DNA of 64,000 nucleotides from Rhizomucor pusillus. Taxonomy: Eukaryota > Mucoromycota > Mucoromycetes > Mucorales > Lichtheimiaceae. Both the position numbers and the translations under genes were made by a program. Below, one piece after another: positions 44,239 to 56,375 of this stretch; the stretch's first letter is position 1, and every line of letters starts with the position of its first letter. The stretch lies in NCBI GenBank assembly GCA_900175165.2, contig FWWN02000704.1, positions 1 through 64,000 of the forward strand. The letters run 5' to 3'. The notes under the pieces were generated by a model. That model made no database searches. It saw only the letters and a list, made by a program, of their open reading frames with translations, and was not told the origin of the DNA.

Positions 44239-46225
44239 GGCAAAAAATAATGATGAATTGATTAGCTATTGCGTATTAAGTTCTTTTTCGAAATGACAGC
44301 TGGTTCGAGATGAAGGAGGTGAACTCAGCGAGATGCTGTTCTAGATGTACAGAACACCGGTAGCAACAGTGGCAACAATCGTGCCCGGTGAAAAGTTATG
44401 TGAGGAAAGGGAGAAGAGGATGCTAGTGGAAAGCAGAAGAAAAGGATCCCCTCTCTCCCTCAAGGTAAAAAATAACTTTTTTTTGGTTTGCCAGACTGTG
44501 CTACCTATTTTTGCAACCGCCCTTTCCCATCCAGATTGTTCTAAAAATGGCAGCTTTCCCTTCATTGCTATGTCGTGAATGACATGCCTTTTTCCACTTT
44601 GATAGATTAATCCGTACGTGGCTTTTTCCATCTGTTGATACTTTGCTATGTGTTTTTCAAGTTGTTGAAATCTCCACCGAAGCCAAAACTTAGGCCAGTT
44701 TAGAGATCGACCGCGTAGAATGCAAGCAAGCAAGCACATCAACGCGTATAATGAAAAGTCCCGTCACCTCCTTTCCTTTGCTCTCCCGTCCACCCATCGA
44801 AACTCTTTTGGCTGGATGAAACCTGAATCATCGTTTCTGCATGTCTATATAAGCGATCTCAGCGAAAACGAAACGGATATATTAGTCAATACTTGTTTTG
44901 ATCGAAACGACTCTAAATCGACACTCTTTTGGTACAGCGCGGTGATCTTGCACCACAAAATTTGGGCACATGCAGGACCCAAATTTCGTACCCAGACGAC
45001 CGCAAATGTTGCAGTGGCAGCCACCTTCTTTCTTGTGCATCAGCCCAGATGATACAATTATTGCTTCAATTTATCGACTCCTCCTTCATACATATGCGCA
45101 CAGCGTCATCAATGATAGACTACTCTGCATTTCTGTAGTGAATATATTTACCTTCTGTGATATAATTGTCGCTAATTCTTTCGACAGCTATCCCGAACCA
45201 TGCAAATCGATTGTACTCAAAGGAAAACGCTCCCTCACGGCAGGATGAGAGAGACTCCTCCTTGCTCGCGGCACAAATGTAACCTGCATTCCGGAATGGA
45301 TTTTCTACATCCGCTAGATTAGCATCATACCATGCAAACCGATGACTGTTTTGTACCGCCACTAGGCAAGATATCTTTGTCAACAGTACCCGAATCCCTT
45401 TATGCTACAAAGCTACTTTAGCTTGCACATGGACCGGCCCAGAATTTACCATACTTCGGATAGTTCCCGAGATGGCCTCATGCCAGGTTACATCTGTGCA
45501 ACAATGCAACTACCCAAAGCAAGCACTAGTGTTTGGCAAGCTTATATATATCATATGGAGTACATACACTCATCTATCTTTCCATATTCAAATTAGAATA
45601 GATTCCAGCGTAGTGCTAGGAACGTATTGGTATATTCAATTTAGCAGTAGCAATATTCAACGGTTTTGCACAGTGATACTACAATCTAATGCATTCTCAG
45701 TCTGCCACAGCCCCTTTCTGTAATTCTTGGGCGAGGGTCGTAATCAGACAGCTATACCCATCAATATTACTCGAAACAGAAAGATATCCATGAGACTTTG
45801 TTGCTGATAACATTTCTCCTATGCAGCTTAGGAAGCATATTGTAGCATAAAGTCAATCTAAACTGTTTCTCATCAATGTTTTGAGAGAGAGAAATGATTT
45901 ACACTTTGGATCTCATATTTGGAAGCGTGAGCACCATTTTCCTGGATGAATAGGCTGCGATAGGAAAACTCGACAGTAAACTATACACTATATATTTTGA
46001 AAGATGCATAGTCAATAACGCAGGATACAAGAAACATATACTATAGACAAGATAAGCGCTTTTATATTCTTTTTTATAGAAAATCAAGGAAAGGTCACTG
46101 GCGACATAACCAAGCTTGGTTTCCTTCCACCACGAGGTGTGCGTGCGGGTGGCTTGGTCGGCAGGTCTGGAAAAAAAACTTGCTGTCCAGGCAAAGTTGC
46201 ACCTCCCCTCTCTTTTTCCGCCTCG
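44239..46225. other. 2-kb intergenic region between divergent genes
   Basis: This spacer separates chitin synthase (minus) from NOP58 (plus) and holds both promoters. A 133-codon minus frame at 44341-44742 lies just upstream of the chitin synthase start and lacks homology cues. Further frames near 44720-45720 are short. The T-run near 44478 and AT-rich tracts dominate. Confidence 0.4.
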
Positions 46226-47936
46226 ATGCTGGTCCTTTACGAAACAGCCGCCGGCTACGCTCTTTTCAAACTCGTTAAAGACGGCAAACTTGACAAGCCC
46301 GAAGAGATCTGGAAGGATTTCCAGACTCCTGAGCAGGCAAACAAGACGTATGTATTTTGACATTAGATTAACTCGCTGCAACGTCACGATAATTGTTACT
46401 GACGAATTTGGTACGATAGCGTTAAGCTCAAGGCATTCTCGAAATTTGAAAACACAACTGACGCTCTGTCTGCCGTCACCGGCATCGTCGAGGGCAAGGT
46501 GCCCAGCAATTTGAAAAAGTTCCTGGAGGAGGAACTGTCCGAAAAGGACAGAAAGAAGGAAAAGCTTATTGTTGGCGATCCTAAGCTTGGTAAATTGCTG
46601 CTCGATCTAAAAGGGCAAAGTGATCGAACTTGACTTGCTAACTGTGTCGATTTGATGAATAGGCAGCGCTCTCAACCAAAGTTTTGGCATCAATGTCTTG
46701 TGTGATAACACTGTTTTGGATTTGTACCGTGGTATTCGCGAGCAATTTGAATCTCTTGTCACCGGTCTATCCTCTTCTGATTTGAACGCCATGTCTCTCG
46801 GTCTTTCCCACTCTCTCTCACGTTACAAGCTGAAGTTCAGTCCCGACAAAGTCGACACTATGATTGTTCAAGCTATCGGTTTGTTGGACGATCTTGACAA
46901 AGAACTCAACACATACTCCATGCGTGTCAAGGAATGGTACGGCTGGCACTTCCCTGAAATGGGCAAGATCATCACCGATAACTTGGCTTACGCCAAGGTC
47001 GTCAAGACTATGGGCTTCCGTTCAAACGCTCAAGAAACTGACTTGTCAGCAGTTCTTCCTGAAGAATTGGAGGCTGAAGTCAAGGAAGCTGCCGAGATCT
47101 CCATGGGTACCGAAATCTCTGATGAGGATATTGAAAACATCCACGCTCTTTGCGACCAAGTTATTTCCATTTCGGAATACCGCACTCAACTTTATGAATA
47201 TCTCAAGAACCGCATGAATGGTATGTTTAAATTCGAGCATTTGTTTCTGCTGTTTTGCTAAAATATTTTTGTCTGTATAGCTATTGCGCCTAACTTGACT
47301 GCTCTTGTTGGTGAATTGGTTGGTGCCCGTTTGATTGCCCATGCTGGCTCCCTCATGAATCTTGCAAAGCAACCTGCATCTACCATCCAAATTTTGGGTG
47401 CTGAAAAAGCACTTTTCCGCGCTTTGAAGACAAAGCACAACACACCAAAGTACGGTCTTATTTTCCACGCATCTTTGATCGGTCAGGCCAACCCCAAGGC
47501 CAAGGCCAAGGTTGCAAGAATGTTGGCCACCAAGGCAGCCATTTCTCTGAGAGTCGATGCCCTTGGCGAAACTGACAGCAACGAGGTCGGTATCGATGGA
47601 CGCACCAAGGTTGAATCTCGAATCCGCATGCTTGAATCAGTATCAAACGCACGAGCCAACCGAGACCGCACACAGCAAAAGCAACAGAAATTCAAGTTCA
47701 ACAAGACCGCACAATACAACACCCAGAACGATACCGTCATGACCGAAGCACCTGCGGCTGCTGCTCCTGCTGCTGAAACGCAGCCCGCAAAACCTGCAGA
47801 ATCCAAGAAACGAAAAGCAGATGAGATGGAAGAATCCAGTGAAGACAAGAAGGAGAAGAAGGAAAAGAAGGAAAAGAAAGAGAAGAAGGAGAAAAAGGAA
47901 AAGAAGGCCAAAAAGGCCAAGAAGGAGAAGGAGTAG
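46226..47936 (+). CDS. NOP58: Nucleolar protein NOP58, box C/D snoRNP core
   Basis: Four exons (46226-46347, 46420-46589, 46663-47220, 47281-47936) encode 501 residues. NOP58 binds box C/D snoRNAs with NOP56, fibrillarin and Snu13 to direct rRNA 2'-O-methylation. The NOP5 N-terminal domain is clear ([33 protein letters not shown]). The coiled-coil NOSIC region and the Nop RNP-binding domain follow: [61 protein letters not shown] and [20 protein letters not shown]. The protein ends with a low-complexity run of KKEKKEK repeats, the KKE/D tail typical of NOP56/58. NOP58 rather than NOP56 is favoured by the start [14 protein letters not shown] and by the [17 protein letters not shown] block. Introns are 60-73 nt; none shows box C/D or H/ACA motifs. 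Confidence 0.96.
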
Positions 47937-49382
47937 AGATCTGATTATTCGTTTTTATTTTTCTGCATTACTTTTACGCACACTTTTTTGCTTTTCTTTT
48001 CGTTGTTTTGTAAATATTAGCATCAAAAATCATATCGATGTGATGTCCTCTTTTTTCATTCGTAACCTTCTCCGTGTGTCTGGTACAGTGTGGAGTATTC
48101 AGAGCAAACCTGGTCTGTTACAAGGATGTTAAGAGTCTCTGAGAACTTTTGCAACATTGAAGGTGTAACTTGACACCAGAAACGTGCCAGGTCCTTGTCA
48201 TTGTGTTACATACTCGGTAGTATTACCAACTGATAAAAAAGTTTACCCAGCATACATAGATGAACAGTTTTGCTCAGTGCTCAGCAGGAGGCTATGAATA
48301 CGATGCGGGCTAACTTTAAAATTTCAGAGATGACCAACGCGTAACTGAAGTCGTGAGTTCTTGGAGTTCTTGCATCTGCTGCTCTTGGATAAAAGAAGAA
48401 ACTGCCTCGGTGCTGCTTCTGACAATCACAAGCATTTCAGCTAAAGCGGGCGGAGCTCAACCAGATACGTGACACGAATCTGCGGGAATACAGATACTTG
48501 TTTTAATCTATGTTCAGGAATGGATGATGCAGGTTACCATGGAAGCGATGGAACCTTCAGGATTTAGATGCAATCGATCAATGCATTCGTGCACAGCAAT
48601 GACGCAGTAACACGCTCACATGGAGCAAAACATTTTGCATATTATTTATTGACGCTTATGCTCGCAAATATGTGCATATTTGTCAAAGATCTGCAATTCT
48701 TCTCAGCAATCTGACGCACGATTTCGTGCTGCTTAGTATTCCAATGTTTCCGGTTGAACTAGTGAGTTGCGCCAATCACACGACGGTCTCGGAAGGGATG
48801 ATATGGGGTAAGGAGCTGCAGAGTTTTGTGCATGTGTAAACAAATAAGGTTACAAAGGATTGGTAGTGTTCGACGGAGAGGTGGCAAAAAAGAGGAAAAA
48901 TACATATTCAAAGGTGAAAGGCAAAGATCGCGTTGCATCGGAGAGATTGTTTCCAACCTGGAGCAATGCCGGTTTGCCGATGAAAGCAAGAAAAAATTAG
49001 AGTCTGTTGCACAAGCTAGTGCCGACTTTGGCACATCTATGTTTGATAGATGCAGCAGTTACCACTTCCTGCAGTGTTTGAAGCAGTGCTCGGAAGTATA
49101 CCCACAACAGGCCAAGTTCTTGTTGCCTGTTACTACTAGCTGCAGATTCTATATCGAGCAGTTTCTATTCATCCAAAAAGGAAGAAAAAAGCAAAAGACG
49201 GGAATAAGTGTAAATTTGGGACTCAGCAAGAAAACCTATATCTTTTCAAAAGACGTACCTATCTTCTTCACTTTCTTCTACTTCTAAAGCTTCCAACCTG
49301 GGAAGCCCTTTGATACCTTCTATTTTACCTGTATTATACATATTCTCTTTATTTGGTTTTTTTCCGCAAACATACGAGAACC
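47937..49382. other. Intergenic region upstream of the Na+/H+ antiporter
   Basis: This 1.45-kb spacer carries the NOP58 3' end (T-rich sequence at 47950-48010) and the antiporter promoter. A 153-codon plus frame at 48826-49287 is Lys/Arg/Ser-rich without homology cues and overlaps the likely leader. Pyrimidine-rich sequence runs from 49262 to 49370. Confidence 0.4.
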
Positions 49383-52097
49383 ATGGGCGTCGAGGTCATT
49401 CCGGGCGAGCTCGACCCTTTCTCCATTGCCATCGCCATTTTGAGTGGATTCATTGTGATCTTTGGCTTCGTGTCCATGTTTGTCAAAGAAAGATTGTTTA
49501 TTTCGGAAGCCTGTAAGCGGTCTCGCAGCAGCACCTTGTTGCTATCGAATGCAAGCTTACCGGGTTATTTTAGTCGTGGCACTCGTTGTCGGTATAATAG
49601 CTGGGCCCATTGCAGCTGACGGATTTGATCCGTATGAGTGGGGAGACACGGACATGTTTACCAAGCAAATTACCCGCTGTATCATTGCGATCCAGGTACT
49701 GCCGATATCATACTTGGGTTGTTTCGATCCTCTTCTGAAACAATTTTCGCAGGTTATGGCTGTCGGAATCGAGCTGCCAAAGTAAATCGTGCTCCGAGTT
49801 AGCTCGATCCCTTCCTGGTTGTATGCTAATCGAATTAACTATTCTAGACATTACATGAAGAAGGAGTGGCGAACCATGTTTATGCTGCTGTTGCCCGTCA
49901 TGCTGTTCATGTGGCTAATCAGCGGCTTATTTATTTGGGCATTCATACCTCCATTGAACTATGTGAGTAACCACGATTCCTTGATCCGTGTACGCTTGTT
50001 GCCTCACATGATGTAATTTTCAGCTGCATTCTCTTGTCATTGCCGCCTGTGTCTGTCCGACTGATCCTGTGAGTTACTTATACCTTTCTTTGCGCTGTTG
50101 TTTGCTAACCAATCCCTGTCACTAAGATTCTTGCCAACTCAGTTGTTAAGGGCCGATTTGCAGAAAAACACGTTCCAGCCCATATTCGCAACGCCTTGTC
50201 TGCTGAAAGGTACCATGCAAACCTTGCGAATAAGGGTCAACGCTGCGATGCATAAGACGCTGACTGCTATTCTTAGTGGTGCCAACGATGGTCTTGGATT
50301 CCCCTTCCTTTTCTTGGCCATTTTCCTCATTGGCGAACCAGGCACTGGGCATGCTATTGGTAAATGGATTTACGAAACTTGTCTTTTCCAGATCGCTTTG
50401 TCATGCGTCATTGGCATTGTGGTCGGTTACGTTGCACGTAAAATTCTGCAATGGTCTGAACGCAAGTAAGTCGTTTTCCTCTTTCAGATATATCGAGGGA
50501 TTTTTGCTGATTACTTGTTCACTTGTCCAGTCATCTTATCGATAAACCTTCTTTCCTAAGTTTCGGTATTGCACTTGCTGTAAGTTTGCATCACCATGCA
50601 GCCTGGTACCACGTTGTTTACACTCAGTTCATTCTGCAACTAGCTGTTCCTGATGGCCATGACAGGCTTCTCCGGCAGTGATGATCTCCTTGCATGCTTT
50701 GCTGCAGGAAACGCCTTCTCGTGGGATGACTGGTTTAGAGAAGAGACTGAAGAAGCACATTTCCAGGAAGTCATTGATATGATGCTTAACTTGGCGGTGT
50801 TTGCCTACATCGGCGCGATTATTGTAAGCTCTGCTCCGTTGTATGGCAGATCACATGTTACTAACCCAACTCTTCTTTTTGTTGATAGCCTTGGCATGAA
50901 TTTGGAAATGCGGAGATCGGCTTGTCACCCTGGCGCCTAATTGTCATTGCTATCCTGATTTTACTGTTCCGCCGATTGCCAATCGTCATTGCGCTCAAAC
51001 CCGTTATGCCAGCATTGAAGACATACCGAGAAGCAGTTTTCAGTGGATGGTTTGGCCCGATGGGTGTTGGTGCCGTTTTCCTTTCAACTATCGCGAAAGA
51101 GGAGCTGGAAGCCATCTACGAAGGACAAGCTGAAAAGCCATTGACGATAGAACTTGTCAGTCCCATTGTATTATTTATTGTTCTTGCATCTACACTCGTT
51201 CACGGCACAACTATCCCTCTCTTCCAACTCGGCAAACGCATTCGAACGCGAACTCTCTCCATCACCAGCACTGGCAGCACGCACCGTCTACCGAAACTCG
51301 CCCAATCCCTTAGTTTGAGACGTAACCACGATGAACAAGACTTGGGAGATGGGACGTGGAGTCAAACTCAGCGCAACACGCTCATTAATACAATTCAACG
51401 TAAAAAGGAAGAAGAAGAAGAGGCTGGAAAGCACGCCAATGGATTGTCACAGGACCACAAGGCCATCGAGATTGACGACGGTGCTGCTGAGGAAGACTTT
51501 TTGCCTGACGACTCTGACGATAAACTGGCACTACCACCATCACGGGGTACTGAGGAAAGAAATTCCTCGGCGCAGATCCAGTTCTTGGAACCAGTCAAAC
51601 CAAAACCCACGTCACAGGCGAATCTTAATGTCGAAAAGAACGAAGCCAGTGTCTCTAGTTTCTCCAGTTTCCGAGGAATGGGTAATCACGAATCGTCATC
51701 GTCATCAGGTGGCGGCGGCAATGCACTTTTGAATCTTTTCCGCCGTAAGGATCACACACAGCAGCAGGAGAACAATAAGGCGCCGCAGGAAACGGAACAC
51801 CTGCCATCACCGCCGCCGCCTGAAGCTGTACCACAGTCGGAAAAGGCAGCAGAGCAGGTTGCAGATGAACCTAACGCTACAGAAGAGGAAACCGTGGCAG
51901 CAGAGGAGGCGTATCATCGCCGTGGGCTGCATCCGCGCATTCAGGTCTGGGAGGAAAACTCACACATTGTCATTGAAGATACTGCAGACGTCGGACCACA
52001 GTCTGTCCTTACCAAGCGGGATCCAGAGTGGAGGCAGAAAACCAAGGAGAAAGTCAAGGAACTTGAAGCCATCATCAAGGATCAAGAACAAAAGTAA
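49383..52097 (+). CDS. Plasma-membrane Na+(K+)/H+ antiporter, fungal NHA1/Sod2 type
   Basis: Ten exons (49383-49512, 49574-49695, 49753-49781, 49848-49962, 50024-50068, 50127-50209, 50277-50465, 50531-50579, 50644-50823, 50889-52097) encode 716 residues. The protein exchanges cytosolic Na+ or K+ for external H+ and supports salt tolerance. It opens ELDPFSIAIAILSGFIVIFG, and about 12 spans follow. Family signatures are MAVGIELPKHYMKKEW, VCPTDPILANSVVKGRFAEKH, the active-site-type SGANDGLGFPF and MTGFSGSDDLLACFAAGNAFSWDDWF, then FSGWFGPMGVGAVF near the end of the membrane part. The TDP and ND pairs hold the ion-binding aspartates in this family. The last 300 residues form a charged, disordered cytosolic tail, as in Nha1. 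All nine introns are 57-67 nt and in phase. The gene converges with the TBC gene. Confidence 0.94.
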
Positions 52098-52251
52098 CAT
52101 GTTGCTGCTACTTTCTTTTTTCACATGTATATGTTCCTCTTCCGCCTTGTTCGTTCTTTCATCATCATCAAACTTACGTCATTTCTTTTCTTTTCCTGTA
52201 ACTTTAATCATATAACTTGTAGCTCTTTTGTCTTGTTTTGACTCACGCAAC

Positions 52252-52257
52252 AATAAA
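52252..52257 (+). terminator. AATAAA polyadenylation-type signal of the antiporter gene
   Basis: AATAAA lies 155 bases after the antiporter stop codon and about 100 bases before the end of the convergent TBC gene, the right place for a fungal 3' processing signal. Confidence 0.45.
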
Positions 52258-52355
52258 ATGGATATCAAATCACAAAGAAGCATTGCTTTTTATCACAAGT
52301 CAGGAAGATTTTAACAAGAAGATAATAAAATGTACTAGGAGGTAAATGCATAAGT

Positions 52356-54824
52356 TTACAAATGTAGGGTATGTTTGAGTTTTCCCTCAAAGGGGAAATG
52401 ACGCCTGGGTAAAGTAGTGCGGGATAGTTGCGGAACCTGGCCTGATCTGCGGCGCTCCCTGCACACTTCTCTTCGCTTTTCTAGATCTTCCTCGGTGACG
52501 TTGGTCAGTGAACGGAATTTGCCGAATGCACACTGCATAGCAAGAGAATTAGTATCGGCTACTAGAGAATGAAAGTGATATTTTCTTTGTTTATTTACCT
52601 TCATCAACCACTGACAATCAATCATCTTTTTTGGCATGTTCTATTGTGCATGTGGGCGAAGTGTTAATTTGCTTGTATAGCGGGGCCAACATGTCTGGCC
52701 TGCAGCTGCATATTACCTGTACAACTTGAAAAATCTCTAGCGAATCAGTCAGATTCACGATGGTCGGTTCGCTCAGCTTGAATAACGTCAAAGCGACTCG
52801 AAATAGGACACTGGATCCTTCACTGATACATCGAGTTAGATATTCTATCTCTAGGAGCCGGACATGCAAGGGACTCTTACTAGAAAAAACAATCCCAAAC
52901 TCGCAAGACAGTCTACAATAAAGAGGGCTTTTCATTGAGAGATCAAGTTATCGATATTCTTAAGCAATTTTCTTACCTCGACCGGCAAAACATTGATAAA
53001 CAGTGTAAGGAACCAATGGTTAGTTACAAGAGTGATGGATGGCATGGATACGCCGTCAGCAGCCGAATCCCAAAAGGATTTCTTGTCGGCGACCTTGGAC
53101 CAGATATGCGGCATCCGTTCCCACAGCAGCATCATAAGAACGGTTTGATCGATACTTGACCCTTCCATGGTCACGTCGTACACGCCCGCAGGAAGGATGT
53201 TCTGTATGATAGTGACAAGTGTCCAGAATGCCTCTTCCTCCGGCATAAACAGCAAAAGCATGCCGACAATGTAATTGAGCGACTGGCAGTATCCAATGGA
53301 TGGCGAGTACAGCGAGAATGCTGAGAGAACGCGATGCAAGGCAGATATGATAGGTGGCTGTGGACCAGCAAGCGGCGACGGGGTAGTGGTAGTAGCAGAG
53401 TTGTTGCTGTCGTTGGAAGGGCGCGATGATTCGAAAGCACCAGCCGTGCGGTACTGGATATTGTCCGGGAACGTACGATGCAAGTCTCGCTTGATAATAT
53501 CCGCAAACTCGTTCTCGTCTCCTAGCTGCTCGGCCTTGTTTACAAACTTGTCATAGACACCTGGGTTAGCAGCCATCTTGGCCTCCGCTCCGCTGTAATG
53601 CAGCCAAGCTTTGCCTCGCAGCTGCGGTGGAATGCCTTTGCGAATATACCGTCTCACTTGAGCACGTGGAGCGTGTGTGTAAGTCGAGGACATGTAAAGG
53701 AACAATAATAATAGATTATCACAGCAAACCTTGCGGGCTTCTCTCTGGAAACTTTTGGTCGTTTTCCTGCAATATTTGGTGCCACCGCGCCATGCGCCGA
53801 TCAATGATCGGCTGATAACGAATTTCAAACTCGTGGTATTCTTCTATAGAAAGCCACTGGGTCGCCTTGTTGAATCCATAGCGGTCCCTGAGAAATAGCT
53901 TAATTAAATAACCGCGATGATCAAGGGGAAAAGTTGCCCTTTTGATTGTACTTACGTTTCAGAATTCTCGTCAAGAGACACCGGTGGGGGTGGTTCGGTA
54001 AATTGATGATTAGATTGTACATTGTCGTTCTTGTGTCCAGTGAGTCGTTTGAATAACTGTCGGGGAGATGCAGCGTGATGATGGTGATGATAATTATGAT
54101 GGGATGGATGATGTTGTTGACTATTTGATGAAGCATTCTTCAAATTCTTCTTTACAACCGAAGGAATAAATGCTTTCTTGGATGCTCCCTCTCGCTGAGC
54201 AAATGATTGCTCGGTTGTCGTGGGAGACGCAGTTAATGTATCGGCGAGGATGGGCGGAGGTGTCCAATGCGTTCTATTATTTTGCGTGGGAGATGAATTA
54301 CTGGATGTAGCAGTGCTGGCGGCAGCTGTGTTTGTTTTTAAAGGTGATGGTCGCACAGCTCTCCGTATCAAAACACCTTCAATAATTGCGCCTGCCTCGT
54401 TGCTACTGTTATTACTACTATTGCTAGGGTTGCTCATGTTGCTGCTCGCTGTAACGGTTGTTGCTGGAGACTCTGCGATTACATTGTTGCTGCTACCGCT
54501 GCTACTGCTACTACCACTGCTGCTGCTATCGTCGTCAGACTCGGAATCCGAATCGTCGTCGTCAGGAGCAACACTGATCGATATAGCTCTGTGGCGGCTA
54601 AGACATATTTGCGACGGTGCTCGCGGTTCCTCCTTTGGTTTCAATGTCTTTTGCTGTACAAATGTATCTGATCTCTGGCGCCGGATATTATTTGCGCTTA
54701 GAGCTGCGGCTGCATAGACCGAGACTGTGTTGCTTCGTAGAGGAAGATCGCCTGACGATGACTTGTGCAATGAAGGGACTGGAGCCCTTTCGACCAGCGA
54801 CTCTGGAATCTGAAGCGATCCCAT
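52356..54824 (-). CDS. TBC domain Rab GTPase-activating protein
   Basis: Seven exons (54824-53956, 53887-53730, 53656-52977, 52913-52882, 52822-52717, 52640-52599, 52532-52356) encode 687 residues. The first 285 residues are disordered, with long Ser and Asn runs and a His-rich stretch. The TBC domain follows from about residue 345: RRYIRKGIPPQLRGKAWLHY, then the arginine finger IIKRDLHRTFPDN, the glutamine finger SIGYCQSLNYIVGMLLLF and MPEEEAFWTLVTIIQNILP. The two catalytic fingers (IxxDxxR and YCQ) are both intact, so an active GAP that speeds GTP hydrolysis by a Rab is predicted. [22 protein letters not shown], split over exons 4 and 5, is the standard TBC end. A short basic tail closes the protein. 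The target Rab is unknown. Exon 4 is just 32 nt. Confidence 0.92.
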
Positions 54825-56375
54825 AGTGAGTCGAAAGACGGGAAGAGCCTGTTAAAAATTTGAGCTGTGCAAGCAAGAGTGGGCAAAGGGAGGAGATTTT
54901 TGACAATGTCCACCTTGAGCACATTTACCATATCTGTCTTAACGGATGCCGAATCTTCAGGTCCCGCTTGTCGGTGCGCATCATCAGGTACTCTTGACAC
55001 GCTCTCTGACACACACGTACCTCGTTTCAAGGAGGGAAAAGGAGGACGGTAAATAGCTAGTATCTTCTTGGCCAGGAGATCGATCTGCTTTTCTTATACC
55101 ACGGATATCTCCCACAGACATCCGACCCGTGGATCCTGACAAACTCCACTCGAGCATGCGGATGGGGACGTGGGGGAAGTCGTGTTACAATGAAAACTAT
55201 CGTACAGAATATATTTTCATTTCCAAATAATGAAATGCTTACGAGAAATCTGCTGTCTCTTTCTCGTTCTCTCTTATCCTTTTACTTTTTTCCTCTCCAG
55301 CATTTCTTTACCAATTGCATCTTAGTAAATGTATAACAACACTAGGAGAGGCTTGGATCTAACCGTTATACATTTTAGTCTAGTGCTGTTTCTAGCGGGC
55401 AATTCACACCTGGTGCCTCGGCGATCTACGTACCCGCCCTGAACCCAGCAACATATGTGATGAAGCGCGCATGTGTGTGTGGCCTTGAATAGCAGCAGCA
55501 AATTTTCATTGGACTTACGCTGCTTTGATAATTGTTTTAGCACTACCTGGAAAATTATGAGGAAAATCAATGCAAGGAAGAATGAAAATAAAAGTCGAAA
55601 AAAATGAATAAGAAACAATGGGTCATTTTTCCCTACCATGGACATGGACCCTCTTAATCATATAGCTGCAATAAATGCATGTCCTCGTGCATGCTACAGT
55701 ATCTCGGAGCCAATACCAGCTTTAGCAATGAGGACAATGAGTCGCTGACGCTATTTGCCCCCTGACAATGCAGCAAGTTTTTTTTTAAGGCAAACAGGAC
55801 CATAGGCTCGATCAAAATAGTAGAAAACAGTTTGTGTGCATAGAAATAGCTTTTTTACTTTACAGGCAAGTATCACTTTGGACAGTTATCCATCAATTGT
55901 TCGGTATACCTTAAGCACGAGGCTCGAGCGATTCCAGATGCTTGGAATTGAATTTGCAGCATGTCAGCAGGCTATGTAAAAAATATATTTCTTGCTGAAC
56001 TGAGCAAGAAACACGGCAGCAATGCCTTGTCACGCAGTCCTACGCGGCTCGCTGTAGCTCACTGCACTTGGTAAATATAGACCGCTGCACACACCCCTTA
56101 ATCAGCGAGTAACAAATAATAGACATTGTACCTATCCGTGATTAAAAAGTGAAATCTGGTGTGTGGGCGAATGCAACCAAGAAAGGAGGCAGGATGATGT
56201 TGCAGCAGCAAGGTTTCCTTCCCTTCTCTTGCATCCCGCTCTTTTTATTTCCTTGTACATAGCCGGTGGCGAATGTCCTTCAATTTTATTGAGTTGCCTC
56301 TTTTCTCCATATTTCTTTTATAATTTAACCGAGCTATATTTTTCTTCTGTGGTATTTTTTAAATTGTGCAACAAC
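54825..56375. other. 1.55-kb intergenic region between divergent genes
   Basis: The spacer holds promoters for the TBC gene (minus) and the type II membrane protein gene (plus). Only short frames are present. Pyrimidine-rich stretches occur near 55255-55310 and 56215-56345, the latter just before the next start codon. No RNA gene was recognised. Confidence 0.4.

Noticed and set aside
44295..44330. GGTTCGAGA motif resembling a tRNA T-loop
   Set aside because: No matching acceptor, D-arm or anticodon stem could be drawn around it.
44341..44742. 133-codon minus frame upstream of chitin synthase
   Set aside because: No recognised motif, lies in the promoter and leader of a large gene, and has a low-complexity end.
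46590..46662. Intronic snoRNA in NOP58
   Set aside because: The intron has no C/D or H/ACA box pair and is explained by normal splice signals.
47483..47920. 145-codon minus-strand frame over the NOP58 tail
   Set aside because: Phe/Ser repeats arise from the complement of the KKE repeat; no independent evidence.
48826..49287. 153-codon plus frame before the antiporter gene
   Set aside because: Basic, Ser-rich sequence without family cues; probably promoter or leader sequence.
49501..52097. Reading the antiporter as several small genes
   Set aside because: Nine short introns with correct phases link all segments into one antiporter with conserved motifs in order.
54220..54717. 165-codon plus-strand Leu-rich frame in the TBC gene
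   Set aside because: It mirrors the Ser/Asn-rich codons of the TBC N-terminus and has no promoter or family signal.
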